From contig NZ_AZEI01000076.1 in the NCBI RefSeq assembly GCF_001436255.1, positions 1 through 64,000 of the forward strand: 64,000 nt of DNA, in the 5' to 3' direction. Both the position numbers and the translations under genes were made by a program. Source of the DNA: Lentilactobacillus rapi DSM 19907 = JCM 15042. GTDB taxonomy: Bacteria; Bacillota; Bacilli; Lactobacillales; Lactobacillaceae. Shown here piece by piece: positions 1 to 8,900 of this stretch (positions are counted from its first letter, which is position 1; the number at the start of each line of letters is the position of its first letter). The notes under the pieces were generated by a model. It was given only the letters and a program-made list of their open reading frames with translations. It made no database searches and was not told the DNA's origin.

Positions 1-55
1 TTCCTTTTTTGCAAAAGTATACCAAAACTCAATTTAGATCTCAAACAGTTTCTTA
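1..55 (-). promoter_or_regulatory. Leftward promoter at a probable insertion-sequence end
   Basis: On the minus strand there is a -35 box TTGAGA (positions 44-39), a 17-base spacer, and a -10 box TATACT (21-16), followed by a purine-rich AAAAAAGGAA at the left window edge. This is a near-consensus promoter firing out of the window. It lies only about a dozen bases from the point where transporter homology begins, and positions 1-37 encode nothing transporter-like in any frame. A transposase promoter sitting inside an IS terminal repeat would give this arrangement. The IS family is not identifiable from this fragment. An ordinary divergent regulator gene would not explain the missing N-terminal half of the transporter. 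Confidence 0.45.
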
Positions 56-829
56 GTGACCGTGATTGCGGCCATTATGTTTATTAGAAGAGAACGCGTG
101 GCAGAAGATCCTTTGATCCCCATGGAACTGTTTGATAACCGGACATTCGTGGTTCAAAATATCGTGGTCTTTTTAGTCAGTGGTTTCTTGATCGGATACG
201 AAGTTTACCTGCCTGATTGGACGCAAGGGATTTTGGGCCTTCAAGCTTCAATGGCTGGTTTCGCCATCACCCCGAGTTCACTGATGTGGATTGTCGGTTC
301 GTTTATTGCTGGCAAATTATTGGTCAAGACCACTCCATATTCAATTATCAATCTGAGCTTGTTCTTCATTTTAGTTGGCGGGATTATCATGGTGCTTATC
401 CCAGCTTATACACCGTTTGTGGCTTTCTTATTGATATCAATGATTTGTGGAACGGGATTTGGGCTCACCGTGACGACGTCGATGATCAGCGTTCAAAATA
501 CAGTGAAGCCCACTGAAATTGGCGTTGCAACTTCATTTAACACCCTTGCCAGAACATTGGGGCAAACGCTGATGATTTCTATTTTTGGAATTGTGATGAA
601 TATGACAATGCTCCGAGGGGTTCGCCAAACCGAGGGCACCACACTGAAAATGATGGATAAGTTAATTAACCCAATGACGGCCAACCAACTGAGCAGTCAT
701 GTTTTGCCAAAATTGAGGACCATTCTCTATCATTCGTTGCACAATGTGTTTATCGTGGCGCTGATTTTGATAGTGATCGCTTTTGCGGTTAACTTTGCTG
801 ATCGCAAAAAGAAACAGCGGACCGACTAA
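56..829 (+). pseudogene. MFS drug-exporter (DHA2/EmrB-type) C-terminal half, 5'-truncated
   Basis: The translated fragment (257 residues from a GTG at 56) has about six hydrophobic segments. It begins with the charged inter-domain linker typical of 14-helix DHA2 drug:H+ antiporters (RRERVAEDPLIPMELF) and continues through the second half of the fold. Family members are usually about 450-500 residues, so roughly the first half is missing. The frame is closed by a TAG at 35-37, and none of the other frames upstream looks like transporter sequence, so a simple frameshift does not restore it. Its 3' end overlaps the convergent mnmM stop codon, and a 7-bp inverted repeat (815-821 with 834-840) straddles both stops. 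Probably an inactive remnant; a short internally started product cannot be excluded. Confidence 0.65.
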
Positions 830-1401
830 TCGATCCGCTGAATGGCCATCACAAAGGGTGGCCAGTGTTCTTGATTAATAAATTTATAAGTCAGGACGTT
901 ATATTGTTTTTGGTCGAGCTGACGACCAAACTCGAGGACGTCTTTTTTTTCTTTCTCACCGCCGGGGTGGCCATAGTAAATCACTAACACAACGATCCCG
1001 TTTCGGGCCAAGTGGCTCAGGCAACCTTGAATGGCCTGAATGGTCGTATCTGAATAGGTGACAATGGTTTTGTCGCCGCCCGGCAGATATCCGAGATTAA
1101 AGATTGCTCCGGCAATGGTTGTCTCGTATGGCAGGATCTCGTCAACCTTTGAGTGACTGATGTTGTACAAATAGACATTTTCCGTATCGACATGATTTTT
1201 GGTCAATAAATTACGCGTGTTCTTGATTGCTTCGGCCTGAATATTGAATCCATACAATGTGCCGGTTGGACCGACAAGATTTGCTAAAAATAATGTATCG
1301 TGGCCGTTGCCGACGGTGCAGTCCACAACCGTGTCACCCTGCGATAGTCGTTCGGCAAATAATTGATGACTAAATTCCAATGCTGACGGAATTTTTTTCA
1401 T
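826..1401 (-). CDS. mnmM: tRNA 5-aminomethyl-2-thiouridine methyltransferase (MnmM/YtqB family)
   Basis: This 191-residue class I SAM-dependent methyltransferase matches the YtqB/'rRNA methylase' family. The N-terminal SAM loop reads VVDCTVGNGHDTLFLA, followed by the acidic end of strand 2 region and an NLGYLPGGDK motif typical of the family. Characterised homologues (MnmM) perform the final methylation of the wobble uridine to mnm5s2U in tRNAs. The start at 1401 is chosen because GGAGG lies directly upstream and because the longer frame would run into the PAP2 gene. The start codon overlaps the upstream PAP2 gene stop (ATGA), so the two are translationally coupled. Function is assigned by family, with good confidence. 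Confidence 0.85.
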   Translation of the reverse strand: MKKIPSALEFSHQLFAERLSQGDTVVDCTVGNGHDTLFLANLVGPTGTLYGFNIQAEAIKNTRNLLTKNHVDTENVYLYNISHSKVDEILPYETTIAGAIFNLGYLPGGDKTIVTYSDTTIQAIQGCLSHLARNGIVVLVIYYGHPGGEKEKKDVLEFGRQLDQKQYNVLTYKFINQEHWPPFVMAIQRID

Positions 1402-2039
1402 GATAGGCCTCCTCCAAATTTGTTGAAGACGAATTCGCTCATGTACAACAGGCAGAATCCAAGTGACCAACCACCGGCCACGTCGCTTGCAAAATGAACA
1501 CCAACATAAATTCGACTTATTCCTATTAATATAATCATAACAATGAATAGGGTATTAAGCATTAATTTTTCCAAATTATTTTTTAATAATTGATTGGTAA
1601 TGATGATTAAACTGCCAAAAATCATCATCGTGCTCATTGAATGCCCACTTGGAAAACTGCTTGAATGAACCGCAACAAGGTGGGTAAACTGCGGACGCGG
1701 GCGGTTAACTAATTCTTTAACGAAAGTATTGACCGGAATTGCCAACAGAGCAGTGTTGATGAGTAAAAAGAGACTGGCTTTATTTTTTCTGAGAATCAAT
1801 AAGGCCAGGCAAGCGCCAGCAACGAATGTGATGAGCGGTATCAGATTGCCGATTTTGGTAAAATGGACAAAGAAGACTGTGAGTTCTGGGTTAGCCAATC
1901 CACGAATCCGGCTGCCAAAATAGTGGTCAAATTGCGTTATCCATGCTGACTGATGCCAAACACCAGCGGTAAAAGAAAAAAACAAAAGTAGTGAAAGGCC
2001 CCAAATTAGGTTACCGAGTTGTTTTGATCGTATTTTCAT
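1398..2039 (-). CDS. PAP2-family membrane phosphatase
   Basis: A 213-residue integral membrane protein with about six hydrophobic segments and the three PAP2 phosphatase motifs in order: KELVNRPRP, PSGHS, and SRIYVGVHFASDVAGG, carrying the conserved Arg and His residues of the active site. Relatives dephosphorylate undecaprenyl pyrophosphate, phosphatidylglycerophosphate or other lipid phosphates at the outer membrane face; the substrate here cannot be read from the sequence. I prefer the ATG at 2039 over the TTG at 2054 because GGAAGTG lies about six bases upstream of it. It is the first gene of a two-gene unit with mnmM. Confidence 0.85.
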   Translation of the reverse strand: MKIRSKQLGNLIWGLSLLLFFSFTAGVWHQSAWITQFDHYFGSRIRGLANPELTVFFVHFTKIGNLIPLITFVAGACLALLILRKNKASLFLLINTALLAIPVNTFVKELVNRPRPQFTHLVAVHSSSFPSGHSMSTMMIFGSLIIITNQLLKNNLEKLMLNTLFIVMIILIGISRIYVGVHFASDVAGGWSLGFCLLYMSEFVFNKFGGGLS

Positions 2040-2086
2040 TAATTTCACTTCCAAACGAATGATTTAATTATAACATCTTGAGGCGG

Positions 2087-2115
2087 TTGTTTTTTAGACG
2101 CAGCTTTGGTATGAT
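2087..2115 (+). promoter_or_regulatory. Promoter of the leuS T-box leader
   Basis: A -35-like TTGTTT (2087-2092) and a -10 TATGAT (2110-2115) are separated by exactly 17 bases. The promoter sits immediately before the T-box leader and after the divergent PAP2 gene, so it is the natural start for leuS transcription. Confidence 0.6.
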
Positions 2116-2139
2116 AATAGGCAATAATTTCAATTTAGT

Positions 2140-2375
2140 GAAAATGAAGAAACGAATTAGTAACTTTTAACTTGTCTTTAAGAAACCAGGTGGTCGCTGT
2201 GAATCTGGACCAAGTTAGGGTGAACTCATCGTTGAATGAACGGCTGAACGAAGTAGGCTGTCCCGGTTTATCGCCGTTATTGATTTTGAGTGCTCAGTAA
2301 TTGAGAAGATAGGTGGTAACGCGATAAATCGTCCTATGAGAATCCCAGTGTGGTTTCTCGTAGGACTTTTTTCAT
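2140..2375 (+). promoter_or_regulatory. T-box riboswitch of leuS (Leu specifier CUC)
   Basis: The canonical T-box sequence AGGTGGTAACGCG lies at 2311-2323. It is followed by a terminator stem, GTCCTATGAGAA (2331-2342) pairing with TTCTCGTAGGAC (2355-2366), and a T run. Stem I is recognisable: AGTA on the 5' side near 2158, an apical CCAG/CTGG hairpin, and on the 3' side GAA-CTC-A with CTC at 2225-2227. CTC is a leucine codon, in agreement with the leuS gene downstream. Uncharged tRNA-Leu would bind CTC and the T-box bulge and prevent termination. The leader fills the 370-base gap between the PAP2 gene and leuS. Confidence 0.9.
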
Positions 2376-2410
2376 TTTATTGAAAAATTTTGAAAGGTGG
2401 CAGTTGCACA

Positions 2411-4831
2411 ATGGCATACAATCACGACGTAATCGAGCGTAAGTGGCAGCATTATTGGAATGAACACAAGACCTTCAAAGTAACTGAAGACAACACAAAA
2501 GATAAATATTATGTGATGGATATGTTCCCATATCCTTCTGGTCAAGGACTCCACGTTGGTCATCCTGAAGGTTACACGGCCACTGATATCATGGCACGGA
2601 TGAAACGCATGCAAGGTAAAAACGTGCTTCACCCAATGGGCTGGGATGCTTTTGGATTACCCGCTGAACAGTACGCATTAAAGACAGGGCATAATCCACG
2701 TGATTTTACGGCTAAAAATATCAAGGTTTTCAAAAAGCAAATCAAATCGCTTGGCTTTTCATATGACTGGGACCGAGAAATTAATACCACCGATCCATCG
2801 TATTACAAATGGACCCAGTGGATCTTTGAGCAATTATATAAACATGGACTGGCCTATGAAGATAACATTGAAGTTAATTGGGCGCCCGATTTTATGGGTG
2901 GAACCGTTGTTGCCAACGAAGAAGTTGTTGATGGGAAAACTGAACGTGGTGGTTACCCAGTTTATCGGGTCCCAATGCGTCAATGGGTTTTGAGAATCAC
3001 TGCTTACGCTGACCGGTTGATTGATGACTTGGATGACTTGGACTGGCCTGAAAGTATCAAGGAACAACAACGTAATTGGATTGGCCGTTCTCGCGGTGCC
3101 AGTGTATTCTTCAAGGTGAAGGGGCACGATGACGCTCAGATTGAAGTCTTTACCACGCGGCCAGATACGTTATTTGGGGCAACCTATATGGTATTGGCTC
3201 CAGAACACGAGCTGGTTGCCAAGATTACAACACCCGAGCAAAAAGCTGAAGTTGAAAAGTATCAGGATGAGGTTTCCCGAAAGTCTGATTTGGAGCGAAC
3301 AGATCTAAATAAGGATAAGAGTGGGGTCTTCACCGGTGCTTATGGGATTAATCCAATTAACGGTAAAGAAGTGCCAATTTGGATTGGCGATTATGTTCTT
3401 GAATCATACGGAACTGGTGCAATTATGGCGGTTCCTGCTCACGATGACCGTGATTATGAGTTTGCCAAGAAATTTGACTTACCGATTATCCCGGTGATTG
3501 AGGGTGGCGACACTGATGAAGCAGCATTCACTGGAGATGGCCCTCACTTCAACTCCGGCTTTATGGATGGCATGGGTAAGGATGAAGCCATTAAGGCGGC
3601 AATTGATTGGTTAACTGATCACAAAGCCGGTCATGAAAAGGTTAATTACCGGCTGCGCGATTGGATCTTCAGTCGTCAACGTTACTGGGGCGAACCAATT
3701 CCAGTGATTCACTGGGAAGATGGCGAAACGACCTTGGTTCCAGAAGACGAGTTACCACTTAAATTGCCAAAAGCAAAAGATATTCAAACTTCAGGCGGCA
3801 AAGAAAGTCCGCTGGCTAATTTGACTGACTGGGTAAATGTCGTTGACAAAAATGGTCGTAAGGGTAAACGGGAAACGAACACAATGCCACAATGGGCGGG
3901 GAGCTCATGGTACTTTATTCGTTACGTTGATCCGCATAATGATCAGGTGATCGCCGATCCGGAGAAATTGAAGTACTGGTCACCAGTTGACTTATATGTC
4001 GGCGGTGCAGAACATGCCGTCCTTCATTTGCTATATGCAAGATTCTGGCATAAGTTCCTTTATGACATTGGGGTAGTCCCAACCAAAGAACCATTCCAGA
4101 AGTTGGTTAATCAAGGGATGATTTTGGGAACTAACCATGAAAAGATGTCCAAGTCCAAAGGTAATGTTATTAATCCTGATGACATTGTTGAAAAGTATGG
4201 TGCGGATACCTTGCGGGTCTATGAAATGTTTATGGGCCCAATCGACGCTGCTAAGCCTTGGAGCGAAGAAGGAATCAATGGTGCCCATCATTGGTTGGAT
4301 CGTGTCTGGCGCCTCATGATTGACGATAACAATCATCTACGCGATCGGGTAACAACCATTAATGACGGCAAACTTGATAAAGTTTACAACCAAACGGTTA
4401 AAGTGGTTACCGATGATTTAGAACATATGCGATTTAACGTTGCCATTTCCCAAATGATGGTCTTTATCAATGATGCCTATAAAGCAGATGCCCTACCAAT
4501 TGCTTATTTGGAAGGCTTCGTGAAGATGCTATCGCCAATTGCGCCGCATATCGCCGAAGAACTTTGGAGCCTCTTGGGTCACGATGAAACGATTACGTAT
4601 GAGCAATGGCCAACCTTTGATCCAAAACAATTAGTTGAAGATACTGTTCAACTTGTTGTCCAAGTCAACGGTAAGGTCCGCGCACACTTGAAGGTTGCTC
4701 GTGATGAAGATAAGGCAAAGATTGAAGAATTAGCCAAAAAAGATGAACACGTTCAACGATATACTGATGGCAAAACCATTCGTAAAGTCGTGGTTATTCC
4801 TAACAAGATTGTTAATATTGTTGTTGGGTAA
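2411..4831 (+). CDS. leuS: Leucyl-tRNA synthetase
   Basis: An 806-residue class I aminoacyl-tRNA synthetase charging tRNA-Leu in the cytoplasm. The HIGH-type signature [10 protein letters not shown] lies near residue 45, and the KMSKS motif (EKMSKSKGN) near residue 578. Between them is the CP1 editing domain with [19 protein letters not shown], which hydrolyses misactivated amino acids. The length is normal for bacterial LeuRS. The start at 2411 follows AAAGGTGG; the longer TTG start would include that ribosome site. Expression is controlled by the T-box leader just upstream. Confidence 0.98.
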   Translation: MAYNHDVIERKWQHYWNEHKTFKVTEDNTKDKYYVMDMFPYPSGQGLHVGHPEGYTATDIMARMKRMQGKNVLHPMGWDAFGLPAEQYALKTGHNPRDFTAKNIKVFKKQIKSLGFSYDWDREINTTDPSYYKWTQWIFEQLYKHGLAYEDNIEVNWAPDFMGGTVVANEEVVDGKTERGGYPVYRVPMRQWVLRITAYADRLIDDLDDLDWPESIKEQQRNWIGRSRGASVFFKVKGHDDAQIEVFTTRPDTLFGATYMVLAPEHELVAKITTPEQKAEVEKYQDEVSRKSDLERTDLNKDKSGVFTGAYGINPINGKEVPIWIGDYVLESYGTGAIMAVPAHDDRDYEFAKKFDLPIIPVIEGGDTDEAAFTGDGPHFNSGFMDGMGKDEAIKAAIDWLTDHKAGHEKVNYRLRDWIFSRQRYWGEPIPVIHWEDGETTLVPEDELPLKLPKAKDIQTSGGKESPLANLTDWVNVVDKNGRKGKRETNTMPQWAGSSWYFIRYVDPHNDQVIADPEKLKYWSPVDLYVGGAEHAVLHLLYARFWHKFLYDIGVVPTKEPFQKLVNQGMILGTNHEKMSKSKGNVINPDDIVEKYGADTLRVYEMFMGPIDAAKPWSEEGINGAHHWLDRVWRLMIDDNNHLRDRVTTINDGKLDKVYNQTVKVVTDDLEHMRFNVAISQMMVFINDAYKADALPIAYLEGFVKMLSPIAPHIAEELWSLLGHDETITYEQWPTFDPKQLVEDTVQLVVQVNGKVRAHLKVARDEDKAKIEELAKKDEHVQRYTDGKTIRKVVVIPNKIVNIVVG

Positions 4832-4854
4832 TTAAATCAAAACTGTCAAAATCA

Positions 4855-4913
4855 AAAAACACAGAATCGACGACATTCCAAGCAGGGATGTATCGATTGC
4901 TGTGTTTTTTTGG
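4855..4913. terminator. Bidirectional terminator between leuS and the DUF915 hydrolase
   Basis: AAAAACACAGAATCGA pairs with TCGATTGCTGTGTTTTTTT around a loop of about 20 bases. A-rich and T-rich flanks on both sides suit two convergent genes. Confidence 0.8.
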
Positions 4914-4955
4914 TCCTATGACTTTTCGGATACTTCGATGGTTTACACGGTCCTT

Positions 4956-5909
4956 TTACTGATCCAATTCACTTGCAGATCCATCTTTATAATTCTTTGC
5001 CCATAAGAATTCAGTCAGGATTTTGTTAACTGCTAGATTGTTATTGTGCAACTCACTGTGTTGGGCTTTTGCGCCAAATGCTTGGAATGTTTGGTAGAAA
5101 CTGACGTGGTCTCTTAGAATGTATCCAAGAGAAAGCGCGGAGGCATTTGTGACGACGCCATCCGAATTAGAACCATTCCCCAAGTTACCATAGATATTGA
5201 GAACTCTTGCCTGATGCGGAAAATTCTTTCGCAGGCGGTATAACATGCGATATTCTGGATGAATGATCTTAGGCTTCCCAGTTGGCAGGATTTTATTTTG
5301 ATTAGGCATATCGTCCCATAGCTGCATTAATGGCCCACTTGTCGGTTGGTTAGATTTATGATTATTCATAATCCCGTCATACGGTCCAGCGATGACACAG
5401 ATCTTGTTTACGCGGGGAAGGTCTTTTTGATTGCCATTCAATAGGTTATAGTAGATGACTGCATATGCACCCATTGAGTGACCAACAAAGTTTAGCTGAT
5501 TAACATGATATTTTTTCTTTAATAATTTGGTTACTTTTTTCAGCCAGTGGGCGTACTGAACTTCACCAGCCCGGTTGTTATCCATACGGACCATGATAAT
5601 TGGATTTCTCATCCATGGCTTAATGGTTCCCGTAACTGAAATTCGACCGTTCGAGCGCACCCTGATAATCATTCTCCTGGTTGCGGCCCCGCTGATTTCA
5701 GTGGAGGTGACAATTTCCTTTTCGGATCTCAGCGTTCCACTCCAACCATGAACGAAGAGGGTTGGAGTGTTGGAATTAATAAACCTTTTCGTCAGGGCGC
5801 GCTGATTTTCCTGGGTATGCCAGATTGAAAGGCTAAATCCTAAAATGATGATACCGCCAATTACAAAGTACAGTATTCGTAATTTTTTGGAACGCCGATC
5901 ATAAAACAT
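4956..5909 (-). CDS. DUF915-type alpha/beta hydrolase, membrane-anchored
   Basis: 317 residues with one N-terminal hydrophobic segment (about residues 10-30), then an extracellular alpha/beta hydrolase domain. The oxyanion strand reads LFVHGWSGT, the nucleophile elbow is GHSMG (near residue 145), and a late His lies in the DHVSFYQ region. This pattern fits DUF915, a family of secreted or anchored hydrolases common in lactobacilli, with unknown natural substrates. Its ATG overlaps the stop of the upstream acyltransferase gene by one base (TAATG), so the two are translationally coupled. A role in removing or modifying acyl groups at the cell surface is an inference from this pairing only. Confidence 0.8.
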   Translation of the reverse strand: MFYDRRSKKLRILYFVIGGIIILGFSLSIWHTQENQRALTKRFINSNTPTLFVHGWSGTLRSEKEIVTSTEISGAATRRMIIRVRSNGRISVTGTIKPWMRNPIIMVRMDNNRAGEVQYAHWLKKVTKLLKKKYHVNQLNFVGHSMGAYAVIYYNLLNGNQKDLPRVNKICVIAGPYDGIMNNHKSNQPTSGPLMQLWDDMPNQNKILPTGKPKIIHPEYRMLYRLRKNFPHQARVLNIYGNLGNGSNSDGVVTNASALSLGYILRDHVSFYQTFQAFGAKAQHSELHNNNLAVNKILTEFLWAKNYKDGSASELDQ

Positions 5910-6934
5910 TAACTAACCGCCTTGTGTAAGGAATTTTTTACCTTTGATTTGATAAATGCATAGAAAAGAGACAGCGCAAACGAAATTATCAGCGCTAAAA
6001 TTGTTTCTAAAATTGCACTTTGGTAACCAGCTTCATCGACAATATCAATGACTGCTTTGTGCAAATACATGATCCCCAAAGTCTGTTGACCGACTAATTG
6101 AATGGGTTTGATCACAAACTGTGGGAAGAACTTGCAGAAATAGTAGCTGGCACTGAATACAACCAAGCAAACAATGATTGGAATAAATGTAATATAAGAA
6201 ATTCGTGAAATGGCAATGTGATGATAGGATGCGTGAATAATTTTGGATTTTAAGAAAAAAGCAAAATTGAAGCGATCCATGTGTTGCATCCAAAATGCCC
6301 AAAAGGTAAAGATTGTCGCAGGGATGATCACCCAGAAGTCCTTAACGAATTCTTGAATCTTGTGGAAGTATAAATAGCCAAATAGCATGAAGAACATTGC
6401 AATGAAGGCGACATCAAAATCCCATGGCAGATATTTGTAACTTAGGAAGTAAATGTGCTTGTAACTCGTAGAAACAATCAAAGAAATAAACGCCACGATG
6501 ATTTGAGCTTCCCGATTCTTGACGTATGTAATGACAATCGATGTAAACAGGAGTGCCAACAAGTAGACATTGATGTACCAGAAAACACTCAGATAGTGAT
6601 TAAGGGTTCTCCCACCGTACGCTAACCGGACAAAATAAAAGAGGGTATATGACCAACTTTCACCCCGGACGAAGTGGGAAACCATGATTAGCAGGCCCCC
6701 ACAAATGAAGTAGGAGACTAACAGTGGGAAAATGCGCTTTTTGAAAAAGCCAATCCAATCATTATTCACAATTGGTTTTAAGAAAAAGCCTCCCATAATG
6801 AAGAAGATCGGCATGTGCCACCAATACAAGAAATGAAACATGGTGCCATGCCTCGTCATAGCGTGACCGAAGACGACGGCGACAATTCCGACGGCCTTAG
6901 CCACGTCAATCCATTCAATTCTTTTTTTACTCAC
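5909..6934 (-). CDS. Acyltransferase family 3 membrane protein
   Basis: 341 residues with about ten hydrophobic segments. The N-terminus carries RIEWIDVAKAVGIVAVVFGH, with the His of the family-3 acyltransferase signature, followed by a WWHMPIFFIMGGFF segment. The family O-acetylates sugars, cell-wall polymers or exopolysaccharides using cytoplasmic acyl donors; the acceptor here is unknown. The start is a GTG preceded by GAGGTG. It is divergent from the flippase gene at 7143 and coupled to the DUF915 hydrolase behind it. The 208-base gap to the flippase gene holds no gene. Confidence 0.85.
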   Translation of the reverse strand: MSKKRIEWIDVAKAVGIVAVVFGHAMTRHGTMFHFLYWWHMPIFFIMGGFFLKPIVNNDWIGFFKKRIFPLLVSYFICGGLLIMVSHFVRGESWSYTLFYFVRLAYGGRTLNHYLSVFWYINVYLLALLFTSIVITYVKNREAQIIVAFISLIVSTSYKHIYFLSYKYLPWDFDVAFIAMFFMLFGYLYFHKIQEFVKDFWVIIPATIFTFWAFWMQHMDRFNFAFFLKSKIIHASYHHIAISRISYITFIPIIVCLVVFSASYYFCKFFPQFVIKPIQLVGQQTLGIMYLHKAVIDIVDEAGYQSAILETILALIISFALSLFYAFIKSKVKNSLHKAVS

Positions 6935-7142
6935 AACAATTTCACCTCGTAAATTTCAAAAAAACACCATAAAAATATTTTAGTGCATTTTAGTCCCTTG
7001 TGACAACATTTTTTCAATTCCAACCAGTAATTCTCTTGATGCTTAAGTAATATTTAATATATCCTCTCGATATTGCTATTGCAAGGCATTTTGGCTAAAC
7101 TGTAACGAGTAGATTTAAAGCTGATGAAAGTAGGAACAAAAA

Positions 7143-8792
7143 TTGGGTAATCAAGATCGAAACCGCTCGGATATTTCCAGAGATAAAATGCTGTCCGGAT
7201 CCGCTTGGATGACGGCTGGAAGCATTTTGAGTCGTTTCTTGGGGGCAGTGTACATTATTCCTTGGAGCATTTGGTTCGGGAATTATTTCTTACGCGGGAA
7301 TGCGCTTTATGGACTTGGCTATAATATATATAGTTTCTTTCTAATTGTTGCCATCGCGGGGATTCCGTCTGCGATTGCCAAGCAAGTTGCCCATTACAAT
7401 GCTTTAAATGAATATGGCGTCGGGGTCCGTTTATACAAACGCGGACTAGTGTTGGCCGTTTCGACCGGAGTTGTTTCAGCCGCTGTCCTTTATTTTGGCG
7501 CCCCGTTAATTGATGGTGGCAACCCAAATGTGATTCCTGTTTTGCATTCGTTGGCTTGGGCAATTTTGATTATTCCAACAATGAGTTTAACCAGGGGGTA
7601 TTTTCAGGGTTATCAACAGATGGCGCCCTCAGCAATTTCTCAATTCGTTGAGCAGTTGGTTCGGGTAATCTATATGCTGGTAACGGCTTTCCTGATCATG
7701 CAGGTCTTTCACGGCGATTGGGTGAAGGCCGTCTCACAGTCCACGTTTGCGGCGTTTGTGGGAGCTGTTGCTGGGATGCTCACCTTAGCCTGGTATTATC
7801 TAAGGCGTCGAGAAGATTTTCGTTCATTGATCGCTCATAGTAACAATCAACTGAAGGTGGAGCCTAAAGCGCTGTATCAAGAAATTATTGTTCAAGCAGT
7901 CCCGTTCATTATCTTAGGGGCCGGCATTACAATTTTTATGTTGATCGATCAGTTCACCTTTTTCAAAGTGATGAAGCTGGCAACCAATTATTCCAATAAC
8001 ATGCTTTCAGATTTATATGCATTATTTGCGGTTAATGCCAACAAGCTGATTATGATCACAATCTCTTTGTCATCTGCTTTGGCGATTACAGCGGTTCCTT
8101 TGCTGTCAATTGCGCTCACAAATGGGGATCGGCGGGAAATTTCCAGGCAGAACTCAAATGTGTTAACCCTCTTCTTATTCGTGATGATTCCCGCTGCATT
8201 AGGGATGTGTGCCATTTCTGGACCGCTTAACCGATTATTTTACGGTCAAGCTCAGCAAGCCCTCGGCGCAAATCTATTGACGTTCTCATCGATTATCTCC
8301 ATTCCAATGGGGTTATTTGTTGTAACTTCTGCCATGATGCAGGGGTTATCACAAAATAAGCGGGCAGTTAAATTCTTCGCCATTGGTACAATTGTGAAGC
8401 TCATATTTCAGTGGCCGTGTATTTATTATTTAGGTTCATTTGGTCCACTGATTTCAACTGGACTTGGCTTAGGCGTCGCAAACTGGTTAATCATTCGCTC
8501 ATTGAATCGACAATTTGGGTTCGACCGGCGAATGCTCGATATTGGATTTCGAAAAATCGCAAAATATTCATTGTTCATGTATGCTGCATCGCTTATGACG
8601 GTGTATGCCGCTAATTTTTTACTTAAATTCGTCGCGGATCCATTTGACCGAATCCCGAGTCTGATCGTGACGATACTAGCTGTTGCCGTAGGTGGTTATA
8701 TTTACATCTATTTGGCCCTTAAGAGCCGAGTGGCAGATATGATTTTGGGAGCACGAACCGAAAAATTAAGAAAATTATTGAGAATTCCGTAA
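7143..8792 (+). CDS. MOP-superfamily lipid flippase (MurJ/YtgP-type)
   Basis: 549 residues with about 14 hydrophobic segments. The N-terminus, SGSAWMTAGSILSRFLGAVYIIPW, fits the polysaccharide-transport branch of the MOP superfamily that includes YtgP/MurJ and SpoVB. Members flip lipid-linked intermediates such as lipid II across the membrane. Whether this paralogue carries lipid II or another wall precursor cannot be decided here. The start is a TTG with GTAGGA upstream; the ATG 14 codons later is a possible alternative, but the acidic/basic leader before it is also seen in relatives. Transcription is convergent with nnrD. Confidence 0.85.
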   Translation: MGNQDRNRSDISRDKMLSGSAWMTAGSILSRFLGAVYIIPWSIWFGNYFLRGNALYGLGYNIYSFFLIVAIAGIPSAIAKQVAHYNALNEYGVGVRLYKRGLVLAVSTGVVSAAVLYFGAPLIDGGNPNVIPVLHSLAWAILIIPTMSLTRGYFQGYQQMAPSAISQFVEQLVRVIYMLVTAFLIMQVFHGDWVKAVSQSTFAAFVGAVAGMLTLAWYYLRRREDFRSLIAHSNNQLKVEPKALYQEIIVQAVPFIILGAGITIFMLIDQFTFFKVMKLATNYSNNMLSDLYALFAVNANKLIMITISLSSALAITAVPLLSIALTNGDRREISRQNSNVLTLFLFVMIPAALGMCAISGPLNRLFYGQAQQALGANLLTFSSIISIPMGLFVVTSAMMQGLSQNKRAVKFFAIGTIVKLIFQWPCIYYLGSFGPLISTGLGLGVANWLIIRSLNRQFGFDRRMLDIGFRKIAKYSLFMYAASLMTVYAANFLLKFVADPFDRIPSLIVTILAVAVGGYIYIYLALKSRVADMILGARTEKLRKLLRIP

Positions 8793-8800
8793 AATATAGT

Positions 8801-8900
8801 GGGATAAAAGCTGTGATAAACGGCTGCTCCCGGCCATTTAAGGGAGTGGTCCAAATATCCAATTTCAGGACATTCGGATCACTCCCTGATGTTCTGAAAG
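8801..8900 (-). repeat. Hairpin repeat element, copy D
   Basis: In minus-strand sense it begins just past the nnrD stop. The stem GGGAGTGATCC(GAATGTCC) pairs with (GGATATTT)GGACCACTCCC around loop TGAAATT (plus positions 8842-8886). The 3' flank TTAAATGGCCGGGAGCAGCC, followed by a CAGCTTTTATCC box, is nearly the same as in copies A and B, but the stem sequence is entirely different. In this sense the imperfect pairs are two G.U wobbles and one A.C mismatch. No T run follows, so it is not an ordinary terminator. Confidence 0.75.
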
